DNA of 50,879 nt from Calditrichota bacterium (GTDB lineage Bacteria > Calditrichota > Calditrichia > Calditrichales > J004). Made by a program: the position numbers and the translations under genes. Shown here in pieces: positions 1 through 6,539 of the stretch (its first letter is position 1; the number at the start of each line of letters is the position of its first letter). The DNA lies in assembly GCA_024277115.1 (NCBI GenBank), contig JAJRVW010000098.1:1-50879 (forward strand). The letters are read 5' to 3'. Below the pieces are notes generated by a model. The model saw only the letters and a list, made by a program, of their open reading frames with translations. It had not been told where the DNA came from and made no database searches.

Positions 1-44
1 ATTTCTTTCACTAATCCTATATTTTGATTTTCTCTTTTTGCCAT
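1..44 (-). CDS. 5' end of an unidentified gene running off the left edge
   Basis: On the minus strand an ATG at 44-42 opens a frame that stays open to the window edge (14 codons, beginning MAKRENQNIG). An AAAGGA Shine-Dalgarno match lies at 52-57, 7 bases upstream of the ATG, which is the main reason to believe it. The product cannot be recognised from 14 residues. It would be divergent from ygeY and could share its control region. The alternative is a chance start in AT-rich DNA. Confidence 0.4.
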   Translation of the reverse strand, partial: MAKRENQNIGLVKE

Positions 45-320
45 GTTTTTTCCTTTGTTTTTTTGGTCAAACTAAATTTAGGAAGGACATGGCAATTTTT
101 CACATATTTGCCTTTTTACACAAATTTAAGGACGCAATCATCTTTTTCCAAACAGTTATGGATTAATTTAAAAGGATTCTTACAGAATGACAGATATAAT
201 TTATGCACTTGTTCTGTGTTGCGAGGTTACAAAAAAGTTGTCATTTTTTTCTTAGATATTTAAAGATAATTTTGTATTTTATTACCTGATTTTTTATCAA
301 AACTTAAAGTTAGGAGAACC
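45..320. other. Intergenic region upstream of ygeY with one half of a dispersed repeat
   Basis: No convincing gene is seen on either strand; the open frame at 24-263 has no RBS and low-complexity Phe/Leu-rich translation. Positions 172-192 match the right end of the dispersed TIR element found at 5559, 9047 and 26576 (ending CAGAATGACA). No left end is visible, so this looks like a solo or decayed copy. The divergent promoters for the left-edge gene and ygeY should lie here, but no promoter can be named with confidence. Confidence 0.5.
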
Positions 321-1505
321 ATGGAACTATCTGCACAAATTTACGAACTTGCCCGCAAATATGAAAAATATACGGCAGAAAATCTTTCAAAAATAATAAA
401 ACACAAATCACTCAGTTTGAACGAAAAAAGTGTGGTCGAAGAAATCAAAGGGCTGATGGAGGAAGCAGGCTTTGACGAAGTGCGCATCGACGGGCTGGGC
501 AACATTATCGGGCGCATTGGCAACGGCAAAAAAGTGCTGGCCATAGACGGGCACATCGATGTGGTTGACATAGGCAATCTGGATAATTGGGATTTTGATC
601 CGCTTGGCGGGGAAATAAAAGATGGTTTTGTTCATGGTCGCGGGACCGTGGACCAGAAGGGCGGTCCGGCAGCATTTATCACAGCCGGGCGTATCATTAA
701 AGAACTTGGCGTACCCGATGATCTTACTGTTTATTTTGTCGGCTCAATCATGGAAGAGGATTGCGATGGTTTGTGCTGGAAATACATCATCGAAGAAGAA
801 AACCTGAAACCGGATTGTGTGATTGTAACCGAACCGACGAACCTTAATATATATCGTGGGCATCGTGGCCGCATGGAAATTGGTATTTCTTTCAACGGCG
901 TTTCATCGCACGGCTCAGCACCCGAGCGTGGTAAAAATGCTATTTATATGGCCTCCAAAGCCGCTTTGGAAATTGAAAAACTCAACGAAAATTTAAAACC
1001 GGATCCTTTCCTCGGTAAGGGTACTGTGGCCGTTACAGAAATCAGATCGACCAGCCCATCTTTATGCGCCGTCTCCGATTATTGTTATATGCACCTGGAC
1101 CGCCGCCTGACCTGGGGTGAAGATAAAAAACTGGCCGTGAGCCAGATCGAAGAAATCGTAAAAGAGTTGAATGGCAAAGTAGAGGTGCTGCATTATGATG
1201 TGGAATCTTTTACCGGCAAAAAATATGGCATGGAAAAATACTTCCCGACCTGGAAACTGGAAGAAGACCATCCGGTCATCAGCAAAGGCGTGGAAGTTTA
1301 CGAATCCCTTTTTGAGGAAGAACCCAAGGTGGACAAGTGGACCTTTTCAACCAATGGCATTGCCATCAATGGTCTGCACGGCATTCCTGTAATTGGCTTT
1401 GGCTCCGGCAATGAGGTGCTTGCCCACGCCCCCAATGAAAAAGTACCAGTTGAACATTTGGTTAAGGCCTCGGCGTTTTATGCCTATTTTTGTATGAAGT
1501 TTTAG
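321..1505 (+). CDS. ygeY: YgeY family M20 hydrolase
   Basis: This is an M20-type metallohydrolase of the YgeY family, 394 aa, about the length of E. coli YgeY, which it resembles along its whole length. Metal ligands typical of M20 enzymes are visible: H78 in GHID, D111 in GTVDQKGG, the acidic pair in MEEDCDG (145-146), E171 in TEPT and H369 near the C-terminus. RGRMEI and SSHGSAPERG mark the dimerisation/substrate region. The start is supported by AGGAG at 312-316. In known clusters YgeY works with the carbamoyltransferase YgeW and a diaminopropionate lyase to break down the ureido intermediates of purine/urate degradation and yield 2,3-diaminopropionate. Here ygeW follows, so the same role is inferred. 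It is cytoplasmic, with no signal peptide. Confidence 0.93.
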   Translation: MELSAQIYELARKYEKYTAENLSKIIKHKSLSLNEKSVVEEIKGLMEEAGFDEVRIDGLGNIIGRIGNGKKVLAIDGHIDVVDIGNLDNWDFDPLGGEIKDGFVHGRGTVDQKGGPAAFITAGRIIKELGVPDDLTVYFVGSIMEEDCDGLCWKYIIEEENLKPDCVIVTEPTNLNIYRGHRGRMEIGISFNGVSSHGSAPERGKNAIYMASKAALEIEKLNENLKPDPFLGKGTVAVTEIRSTSPSLCAVSDYCYMHLDRRLTWGEDKKLAVSQIEEIVKELNGKVEVLHYDVESFTGKKYGMEKYFPTWKLEEDHPVISKGVEVYESLFEEEPKVDKWTFSTNGIAINGLHGIPVIGFGSGNEVLAHAPNEKVPVEHLVKASAFYAYFCMKF

Positions 1506-1529
1506 AGGAAATTGTGGCAGGACGAATGG

Positions 1530-1559
1530 ATTCCGATCCCGCCAGTGGCGGGACGGAAT
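1530..1559. repeat. Palindromic repeat (TCCCGCC/GGCGGGA family) between ygeY and ygeW
   Basis: Nested inverted repeat: outer ATTCCG/CGGAAT and inner TCCCGCC-AGT-GGCGGGA. A second copy lies at 2877-2906 with loop ATC. It sits in the 96-base gap between ygeY and ygeW and may form an RNA hairpin that tunes the relative expression of the two genes. The long upstream extension of the ygeW frame simply reads through this repeat. Confidence 0.75.
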
Positions 1560-1601
1560 GACGGAACATGGAAAACGACAAACATAAAAGGAGTAAAAAT
1601 A

Positions 1602-2612
1602 ATGGTATCAAATTTAAAAGGAAAACACTTTCTCACATGCGATGATTGGGACAAACAAGAACTGGACACGGTTTTTGAAACGGCATTCGATTTAAAAAAG
1701 AAATTCGCTCTGGAAGAGCCGACCCGCTATTTACGCGATAAAACCCTGTTCATGATTTTCTTTGAGCAATCCACCCGCACCCGCAACTCCATGGAAGCCG
1801 GGATGACACAGCTTGGCGGGCACGCGCATGATTTAACCGCCGACAAAATGCAACTTTCCCATGGTGAAGCGCCCAAAGACACGGCGATTATCTTGTCGCG
1901 CATGGGGCATGGCATCGCATCGCGTAATTGTTTTTATGGCATCGGCAATGAATATCTTAATGAGATGGCCGCCTATTCCGGAAAACCGATCATGTCCCTG
2001 CAGGATGATATTTACCACCCGTTCCAGGGCCTGGCCGACCAGATGACTATTTTTGAACATTTTGGCCGAAACACTAAAGGGTTAAAAGTAACCGTTTCCT
2101 GGGCCTATGCCGATACGCATTCCAAGCCGCTCTCCGTGCCTCAAACCCAACTTCTCCTTTTTCCGCGTTATGGCATTGATTTGACCATCGCCCATCCGAA
2201 GGAATTTCCTTTAAGCCAAAATATAATCGACCAAGCCGAGAAAAACGCGCAGGCCAGTGGCGGCAGTATCCGTTTTACCAATGATATGGACGAGGGTTTT
2301 GAAGGCGCGCATATCGTCATCCCAAAAAACTGGGGCGGATTTGGCCACTATGGTGTGCAGGAATATCTGGACAATGAAGAAGCCTGCAAAAAAGAAATGG
2401 CGGAAAATTTAGCGAAGTACAAAAGCTGGATTTGCGATGAGAAGCGCATCAAACTGGCTGATAAAAATGTAAAGCTGATGCACGCCCTGCCGGCGGACCG
2501 TGGCAACGAGGTGACCGATGAAATCCTAGACAACCCGGACATATCCATCGTTTTTGATGAGGCCGAAAATCGCTTGCATACAGCTAAAGCCATTATGGCG
2601 CTGACGATGTAG
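1602..2612 (+). CDS. ygeW: Knotted carbamoyltransferase YgeW
   Basis: Member of the aspartate/ornithine carbamoyltransferase superfamily, YgeW branch; 336 aa from the chosen start. STRTR (57-61) is the carbamoyl-phosphate loop, HPFQGLAD (139-146) the HPxQ motif, SWAYADTHSKPLSVPQ (166-181) the YgeW-type signature, and HALPADRGNE begins at H294. In purine/urate catabolism YgeW is thought to remove a carbamoyl group from a ureido-substituted propionate, releasing carbamoyl phosphate. The ATG at 1602 is chosen because AAAGGAG lies at 1587-1593 and because an upstream start at 1512 would translate a palindromic repeat. It is shorter than E. coli YgeW (about 396 aa), mostly at the ends. It follows ygeY by 96 bases in a likely operon. 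Confidence 0.92.
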   Translation: MVSNLKGKHFLTCDDWDKQELDTVFETAFDLKKKFALEEPTRYLRDKTLFMIFFEQSTRTRNSMEAGMTQLGGHAHDLTADKMQLSHGEAPKDTAIILSRMGHGIASRNCFYGIGNEYLNEMAAYSGKPIMSLQDDIYHPFQGLADQMTIFEHFGRNTKGLKVTVSWAYADTHSKPLSVPQTQLLLFPRYGIDLTIAHPKEFPLSQNIIDQAEKNAQASGGSIRFTNDMDEGFEGAHIVIPKNWGGFGHYGVQEYLDNEEACKKEMAENLAKYKSWICDEKRIKLADKNVKLMHALPADRGNEVTDEILDNPDISIVFDEAENRLHTAKAIMALTM

Positions 2613-2647
2613 CGTTTTATAGGCCATTCATTCTTTTCCGGGTTTCA

Positions 2648-2680
2648 AGACCTTCCAGGTTTTGGAAACCTGGAAGGTCT
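2648..2680. repeat. Perfect 15-bp inverted repeat downstream of ygeW
   Basis: AGACCTTCCAGGTTT (2648-2662), 3-base loop TGG, AAACCTGGAAGGTCT (2666-2680). It lies 36 bases after the ygeW stop and may act as a bidirectional RNA hairpin or weak terminator. No T-run follows, so a repeat-family origin is more likely than a classical rho-independent terminator. Confidence 0.8.
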
Positions 2681-2697
2681 CGTAAACAGCCTGCGTC

Positions 2698-2788
2698 ATT
2701 CTGAGCTTGTCTCAGAATCCAACCGGGGTTTGGGCTTTTGCAGAGACGGATGCCGAATAGTCCCGTCATTCTGAGCTTGCCTCAGAAT
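2698..2788. repeat. Two copies of a short hairpin repeat (ATTCTGAG/CTCAGAAT)
   Basis: Copy 1 at 2698-2718 and copy 2 at 2768-2788 differ by one loop base (CTTGT against CTTGC). Both have a perfect 8-bp stem and share CGTC before and CC after the palindrome. They look like members of a dispersed intergenic palindrome family. Confidence 0.8.
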
Positions 2789-2831
2789 CCCTCAAACGAG
2801 AGAAAAACAACTTGGGCTATCGCATCAAGGG

Positions 2832-2852
2832 ATTCCGAACCAAGTTCGGAAT
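2832..2852. repeat. Hairpin repeat ATTCCGAAC/GTTCGGAAT
   Basis: Perfect 9-bp stem with a CAA loop, followed by GACG. A related copy with an 8-bp stem lies at 8976-8996 in the spacer between ssnA and the molybdenum-hydroxylase genes. Confidence 0.75.
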
Positions 2853-2876
2853 GACGGTGGGCTTGCGCAGCTACGG

Positions 2877-2906
2877 ATTCCGGTCCCGCCATCGGCGGGA
2901 CGGAAT
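2877..2906. repeat. Second copy of the TCCCGCC/GGCGGGA palindrome
   Basis: ATTCCG ... TCCCGCC-ATC-GGCGGGA ... CGGAAT. Same architecture as the copy at 1530-1559, with a different loop, and followed in both cases by GACG. Confidence 0.75.
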
Positions 2907-2953
2907 GACGAATACGGCTGATTCATGATCGGGGCATGGCGAAGTGGGAGGAC

Positions 2954-2982
2954 GGATGCCATCGCTTCGAGCGATAGCATCC
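2954..2982. repeat. Hairpin repeat GGATGC..ATCGCT/AGCGAT..GCATCC
   Basis: Twelve paired bases around a TCG loop, with one C/A mismatch. A degenerate relative is at 24215-24245 upstream of the Omp85-like gene (CCATCGCTT ... AGTAATAGCATCC), so this is a dispersed family rather than a one-off. Confidence 0.65.
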
Positions 2983-3027
2983 ATGGTTTGCCGAAAGATT
3001 TCACAAGATTCATTAGAGGAAAAAGAG

Positions 3028-4281
3028 ATGCACTATCAATACGCTTGTTTTAACTGCCATAAAAAATACACACCCGAAGAGATTGAAAAAGATAATAAGT
3101 ATCTCTGCCCAAGCTGTGGAATGGCAAAGAAAAACAAACCTTTAAAAGGCGTTTTGCAGGTTGAGTACGATTTAGATTTTATAAAATCCAAACTTTCCCG
3201 GGAAAATATTTTAAAAAATATACCGGGTGCTTTTTGGGCATATCCGCAATATTGGCCTTTAAGTTCATTATCTGCAACCCGGGCATCTCTATTGGAAAAA
3301 CTGCGATTATCCTCCAACCCTGTTCTAAAAATGGGCATTAACGGACAGGATGTTTTAGTTTTTGACGATACACGCAACCCGACATTTTCTTATAAAGACC
3401 GCGCCACATCGCTTGTTGCCCTAAAAGCCCTGGAACTTGGCATCAAGGAAATCACAATGGCTTCAACCGGGAACGCCGGCTCCTCGCTTGCCGGGATTTG
3501 CGCGCGGCTTGGTTTAAAGAGCCATGTATTTGTGCCAAAAAACATTCCCACGGCAAAACGGTTACAAATCCAGGCCTATGGGGCTAATTTGTATTTAGTG
3601 GATGGGGATTACGATACAGCCTTTGACCTTAATCTGGAAATCACGAAGCAAAAAGGTTGGTATAACCGCAACACCGCACTAAACCCTTTAACCATCGAAG
3701 GCAAAAAATCCGGGGCATTTGATATTTTTATCTCTTTGAAAGGCAACTTGCCCGATTTGATATTTATCCCTGTGGGCGATGGTGTCATTTTATCTGGCAT
3801 ATATAAAGGTTTTTTAGATTTGCTCAACCTGGGCTGGATAGACAAAATCCCACAACTCATTGCCGTGCAGGCAGAAGGCAGTGATGCAATCGTACGTTAT
3901 TTTGAAGAGGGTATTTTCAACTATAAACCAGCCCACACCAAGGCCGATAGCATCCATGCCGGTGCACCAAGAAATTTATACATGGCCGCGGATGCAATCA
4001 AAAAGAGTTCCGGTAAGGCTCTTCGTGTTTCCGACGATGCGATCAGCGCGGCGCAAAAAATGGCTGCACAAGATATGGGCATATTAGTTGAACCCGCCGC
4101 TGCCGCTGCCCTGGCCGGATTTTTAAAGTTGAGGGAATCGGATTCGACCATTTCAGCACAAAAATGTATGCTGCTGTTTACCGGTAACGGGCTTAAAGAT
4201 TCCCAGAGCTTGGAGCGCTGGAATTCTGTTCCAGAAGCAAAATCTGGCGCGGAATGGAAAAAAATATTATCAGATGAATAA
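3028..4281 (+). CDS. Threonine synthase-like PLP enzyme with N-terminal zinc ribbon
   Basis: Fold-type II pyridoxal-phosphate enzyme, 417 aa. Four cysteines (C7, C10, C27, C30) form a zinc-ribbon-like N-terminus. The PLP lysine is K123 in SYKDR, the phosphate/glycine loop is around ASTGNAGSS (145-153), and VGDGVILSG and GNGLKDS follow as in threonine synthases. The start at 3028 is preceded by AGAGGAAAAAGAG and places the zinc ribbon directly at the N-terminus. Because it stands in the slot where purine-degradation clusters normally have ygeX (diaminopropionate ammonia-lyase, same fold), it may act on 2,3-diaminopropionate or a related amino acid here. That is inference; housekeeping threonine synthase (thrC) is the alternative. 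It overlaps the next gene by 8 bases. Confidence 0.75.
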   Translation: MHYQYACFNCHKKYTPEEIEKDNKYLCPSCGMAKKNKPLKGVLQVEYDLDFIKSKLSRENILKNIPGAFWAYPQYWPLSSLSATRASLLEKLRLSSNPVLKMGINGQDVLVFDDTRNPTFSYKDRATSLVALKALELGIKEITMASTGNAGSSLAGICARLGLKSHVFVPKNIPTAKRLQIQAYGANLYLVDGDYDTAFDLNLEITKQKGWYNRNTALNPLTIEGKKSGAFDIFISLKGNLPDLIFIPVGDGVILSGIYKGFLDLLNLGWIDKIPQLIAVQAEGSDAIVRYFEEGIFNYKPAHTKADSIHAGAPRNLYMAADAIKKSSGKALRVSDDAISAAQKMAAQDMGILVEPAAAAALAGFLKLRESDSTISAQKCMLLFTGNGLKDSQSLERWNSVPEAKSGAEWKKILSDE

Positions 4282-4885
4282 TCACCCTAAAATAAATGGT
4301 CTTATTATAAGTGCAGGATTGTCCAGCCGGATGACGGAACTAAAGGCGCTGATGGCTTTTAAAGGAAAACCTTTTCTGGGAAGCATCATTCAAAAACTTG
4401 CTTCTGTGTGTGAATCAATTGTGGTTGTAACGGGGCATGAATCTGAAAAAATTCAAAAAGAAACCCAAACTTTTTTAAACGGACAAACGCATCTTGAAAA
4501 TAAAAAGATAATCTGGAGCTTCAACCCCGATTATCAAAAAGGGATGTTTAGCTCTCTCCAAACAGGTTTGCAGGCTTTAGAAAAAAATGCCTGGGTTTTG
4601 TATCATTTTGTTGACCAGCCCACACTTCCCGCCAAATTTTATTTTGACTTTATAAGTGAATTGGATGATAAATACGATTGGCTCCAACCCACATATCAGG
4701 CAAAAAATGGCCACCCCATTTTATTCTCCCCCAATGTGGCACGAGACATTTTAAACGCCCAGACGTCACAATCTTTACGTGAAATAAAGAAGAATAAAAA
4801 AATTTCAAAAAAGTATTGGACATGTAATTTCCCGCAGGTTTTGCAGGATTTTAATTCGATCGAAGACATAAAAGTCGTTTCATAA
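4274..4885 (+). CDS. MocA/MobA-like molybdenum cofactor nucleotidyltransferase
   Basis: Nucleotidyltransferase of the MobA/MocA (GT-A-like) fold, 203 aa. The N-terminal nucleotide-binding loop is LIISAGLSSRM (10-20), followed by KALMAFKGKPFL (24-35), and the acidic metal site appears in HFVDQPTLP. Members of this branch (including E. coli YgfJ) attach CMP or GMP to molybdopterin for molybdenum hydroxylases. This is a good match to the xanthine-dehydrogenase-type genes immediately downstream on the other strand. The start overlaps the preceding PLP gene by 8 bases, implying coupled translation. CTP or GTP specificity cannot be read from the sequence. Confidence 0.82.
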   Translation: MNNHPKINGLIISAGLSSRMTELKALMAFKGKPFLGSIIQKLASVCESIVVVTGHESEKIQKETQTFLNGQTHLENKKIIWSFNPDYQKGMFSSLQTGLQALEKNAWVLYHFVDQPTLPAKFYFDFISELDDKYDWLQPTYQAKNGHPILFSPNVARDILNAQTSQSLREIKKNKKISKKYWTCNFPQVLQDFNSIEDIKVVS

Positions 4886-5069
4886 ACTTATCTGCCTGGC
4901 GCCATACTTTTAGAAGTGTACAATGTTCGCCGCAACAGTAGCTTGTTTTTTATTTCTAAATTGGACATTCGTTGATCAGTGCTTAGATTTCAAAGATTTA
5001 ACAGGATGCTTCAATTTCAATCTGATGATTGTGACGAATAAACACATAATAATAGATATAGTCTACCCT

Positions 5070-5528
5070 TTAGCCTTTTGTTACATCCATAACAGCATCG
5101 ATAATTTGCTTATAACCGGTACAACGGCAAAGATTACCTGTAATTGCCTCTTTAACTTCCTCTTCTTTCGGGGAAGGATTTTTATGAAGGAGGGCATGAG
5201 CAGACAGGATCATCCCCGGTGTGCAAAAGCCGCATTGAACCGCGCCATGCTTCAGGAATTTTTTCTGCACAGGATGCAATTCTCCCTTGGTGGAAAGGCC
5301 TTCGATGGTTAAAACATTTTGCCCTTCCACCTGGCCGATTAACAGCAGGCAGGAATTAACGGCCTGGTCATTCAGCAAAACTGTGCAGGCGCCACACTCA
5401 CCGATGGCACAGCCTTCCTTTGTCCCGGTCAGGCCAAGTTCTTCACGCAGCACATCGAGCAGGCGGCGATTGTATGCGGTGGTGATGGTTATATCTTTGT
5501 TGTTTAGGTTAAAAGTTATTTTGGGCAT
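5070..5528 (-). CDS. Molybdenum hydroxylase, [2Fe-2S] subunit
   Basis: 152 aa, the usual length for the small subunit of xanthine dehydrogenase-type enzymes. The plant-type ferredoxin cluster is bound by C40, C45, C48 and C60; the second alpha-helical cluster by C99, C102 (CGFCTPG), C134 and C136 (CRCTGY). It passes electrons from the Mo site to the FAD subunit. It is the last gene of the minus-strand arm, separated from the FAD subunit by 147 bases that contain a TIR repeat (5559-5643), which is unusual since these subunits are normally tightly spaced. E. coli XdhC is the closest named counterpart. Confidence 0.93.
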   Translation of the reverse strand: MPKITFNLNNKDITITTAYNRRLLDVLREELGLTGTKEGCAIGECGACTVLLNDQAVNSCLLLIGQVEGQNVLTIEGLSTKGELHPVQKKFLKHGAVQCGFCTPGMILSAHALLHKNPSPKEEEVKEAITGNLCRCTGYKQIIDAVMDVTKG

Positions 5529-5558
5529 GTTTTATTGTTCTGTTTAGTTAGTGTTGAC

Positions 5559-5643
5559 TGTCATTCTGAGGGAAATACAGTGTAGCGAAGAATCCTATTG
5601 TCTGTTAAATTCTTCATTTCGTACAACTCTGCACAGAATGACA
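5559..5643. repeat. TIR-bounded 85-bp intergenic element
   Basis: Perfect 10-bp terminal inverted repeats TGTCATTCTG (5559-5568) and CAGAATGACA (5634-5643). The same ends bound the elements at 26576-26679 and, with one mismatch, at 9047-9118 and 26090-26162. No reading frame is present, so it looks like a MITE- or REPIN-type element. It splits the molybdenum-hydroxylase operon between the FAD and Fe-S genes. Confidence 0.75.
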
Positions 5644-5675
5644 AATGTTTCAATATTTGATTTTTAAGAATAATC

Positions 5676-6539
5676 CTAATCTGTTACCTTTTTCAATAGC
5701 TGATAAAACGTTTGCTGTAAAACCGGTATTTTGTATGTGCTGCTCCAACGCAGGCCATTGGCCTTGGTAATTTTTTCGGCCATCTTTTTTGCAAGTAATT
5801 TTAATAATTCATCAGAAATTTTTTGCCCGTTCGCCCATTTTTCTAAATCAGGGAAACGCTCACCAATGGGTGTAACAGCGCCGCTGGCAATTCTAATTTC
5901 TTTGATTTTGTCCTCTTCAATTTGGGCAAGTACGGCAAGGGAAATGCGGCTGATGGCAACACTTTTACGTCGGCCCAGTTTGTAAAAATCACCACGTAAC
6001 TCTGTGTCTGCTTTTGGAATTCTTATTTCGGTGACAAGCTCGTTGGGTTTAATCAAAGTTTTATAAGTGCCCGTTAAAAAATCTTGCAAGGGCAGTTCCC
6101 GTCCGGAGTTTTGTGATTCAATTTTTATGAGTGCATCATAGACCAGCAAGGGCGGTACGGAATCTGCACAGGGCGCGTTGTTTACAAAATTACCGGTAAG
6201 GGTTGCCCGGTTGCGGATTTGCAGGTTGCCTACGGTCGAGGCGGCCTTTACAAGCAAGGGCAGCTTCTGCCGCGCGATTGGGTTTTCAATCAGTTCCGTA
6301 AAAGTAACATTGCCGCCGATGATAATATGGGCCTTATTTTCGGTAATCGTTTTGAGTTCCGGGATTTGGTTTATATCGATCAGCAAATCAATCCTACTAA
6401 AACGTTTTGAACCCATCTGGATGCCGGTAATCACATCGGTGCCGCCAGCCAGGATGCGGTTGTTCTGCCCGGGCGTGGCTAAAAGATTTAGTGCTTCTCG
6501 GATTGTTTTAGGCCGGGAGAATTGAAGTTCGGGAATCAT
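5676..6539 (-). CDS. Molybdenum hydroxylase, FAD-binding subunit
   Basis: 287 aa medium subunit of the xanthine dehydrogenase/CO dehydrogenase flavoprotein family. The FAD-binding signatures AGGTDV (31-36) and GNLQIRNRATLTGNF (104-118) are visible, and the C-terminal CO_deh_flav_C-like domain follows from about residue 175. It accepts electrons from the Fe-S subunit and reduces NAD+ or another acceptor. The ATG overlaps the stop of the Mo subunit gene by one base (TAATG), indicating translational coupling. It corresponds in role to E. coli XdhB. Confidence 0.92.
   Translation of the reverse strand: MIPELQFSRPKTIREALNLLATPGQNNRILAGGTDVITGIQMGSKRFSRIDLLIDINQIPELKTITENKAHIIIGGNVTFTELIENPIARQKLPLLVKAASTVGNLQIRNRATLTGNFVNNAPCADSVPPLLVYDALIKIESQNSGRELPLQDFLTGTYKTLIKPNELVTEIRIPKADTELRGDFYKLGRRKSVAISRISLAVLAQIEEDKIKEIRIASGAVTPIGERFPDLEKWANGQKISDELLKLLAKKMAEKITKANGLRWSSTYKIPVLQQTFYQLLKKVTD

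Larger units (their letters stand above)
2613..3027. other. Repeat-rich intergenic region with six hairpins
   Basis: 415 bases without a gene, packed with palindromes: a perfect 15-bp inverted repeat at 2648-2680; two copies of ATTCTGAG-5 nt-CTCAGAAT at 2698-2718 and 2768-2788; ATTCCGAAC-CAA-GTTCGGAAT at 2832-2852; a TCCCGCC-type palindrome at 2877-2906; and a hairpin at 2954-2982 (GGATGC..ATCGCT-TCG-AGCGAT..GCATCC). The frame starting at 2944 is an in-frame extension of the next gene through the last hairpin, not a real N-terminus. Confidence 0.8.

Noticed and set aside
24-263. 79-codon plus-strand open frame at the left edge
   Set aside because: No RBS, Phe/Leu-rich low-complexity translation, and it crosses a repeat end; more likely non-coding.
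1512-1601. Longer N-terminus of ygeW
   Set aside because: It would translate a palindromic repeat; AAAGGAG supports the ATG at 1602.
2944-3027. Longer N-terminus of the zinc-ribbon PLP enzyme
   Set aside because: It reads through a dispersed hairpin and ends before a well-placed RBS for ATG 3028.
4923-5312. 129-codon frame on the plus strand
   Set aside because: Antisense to the Fe-S subunit gene with no homology; a shadow frame.
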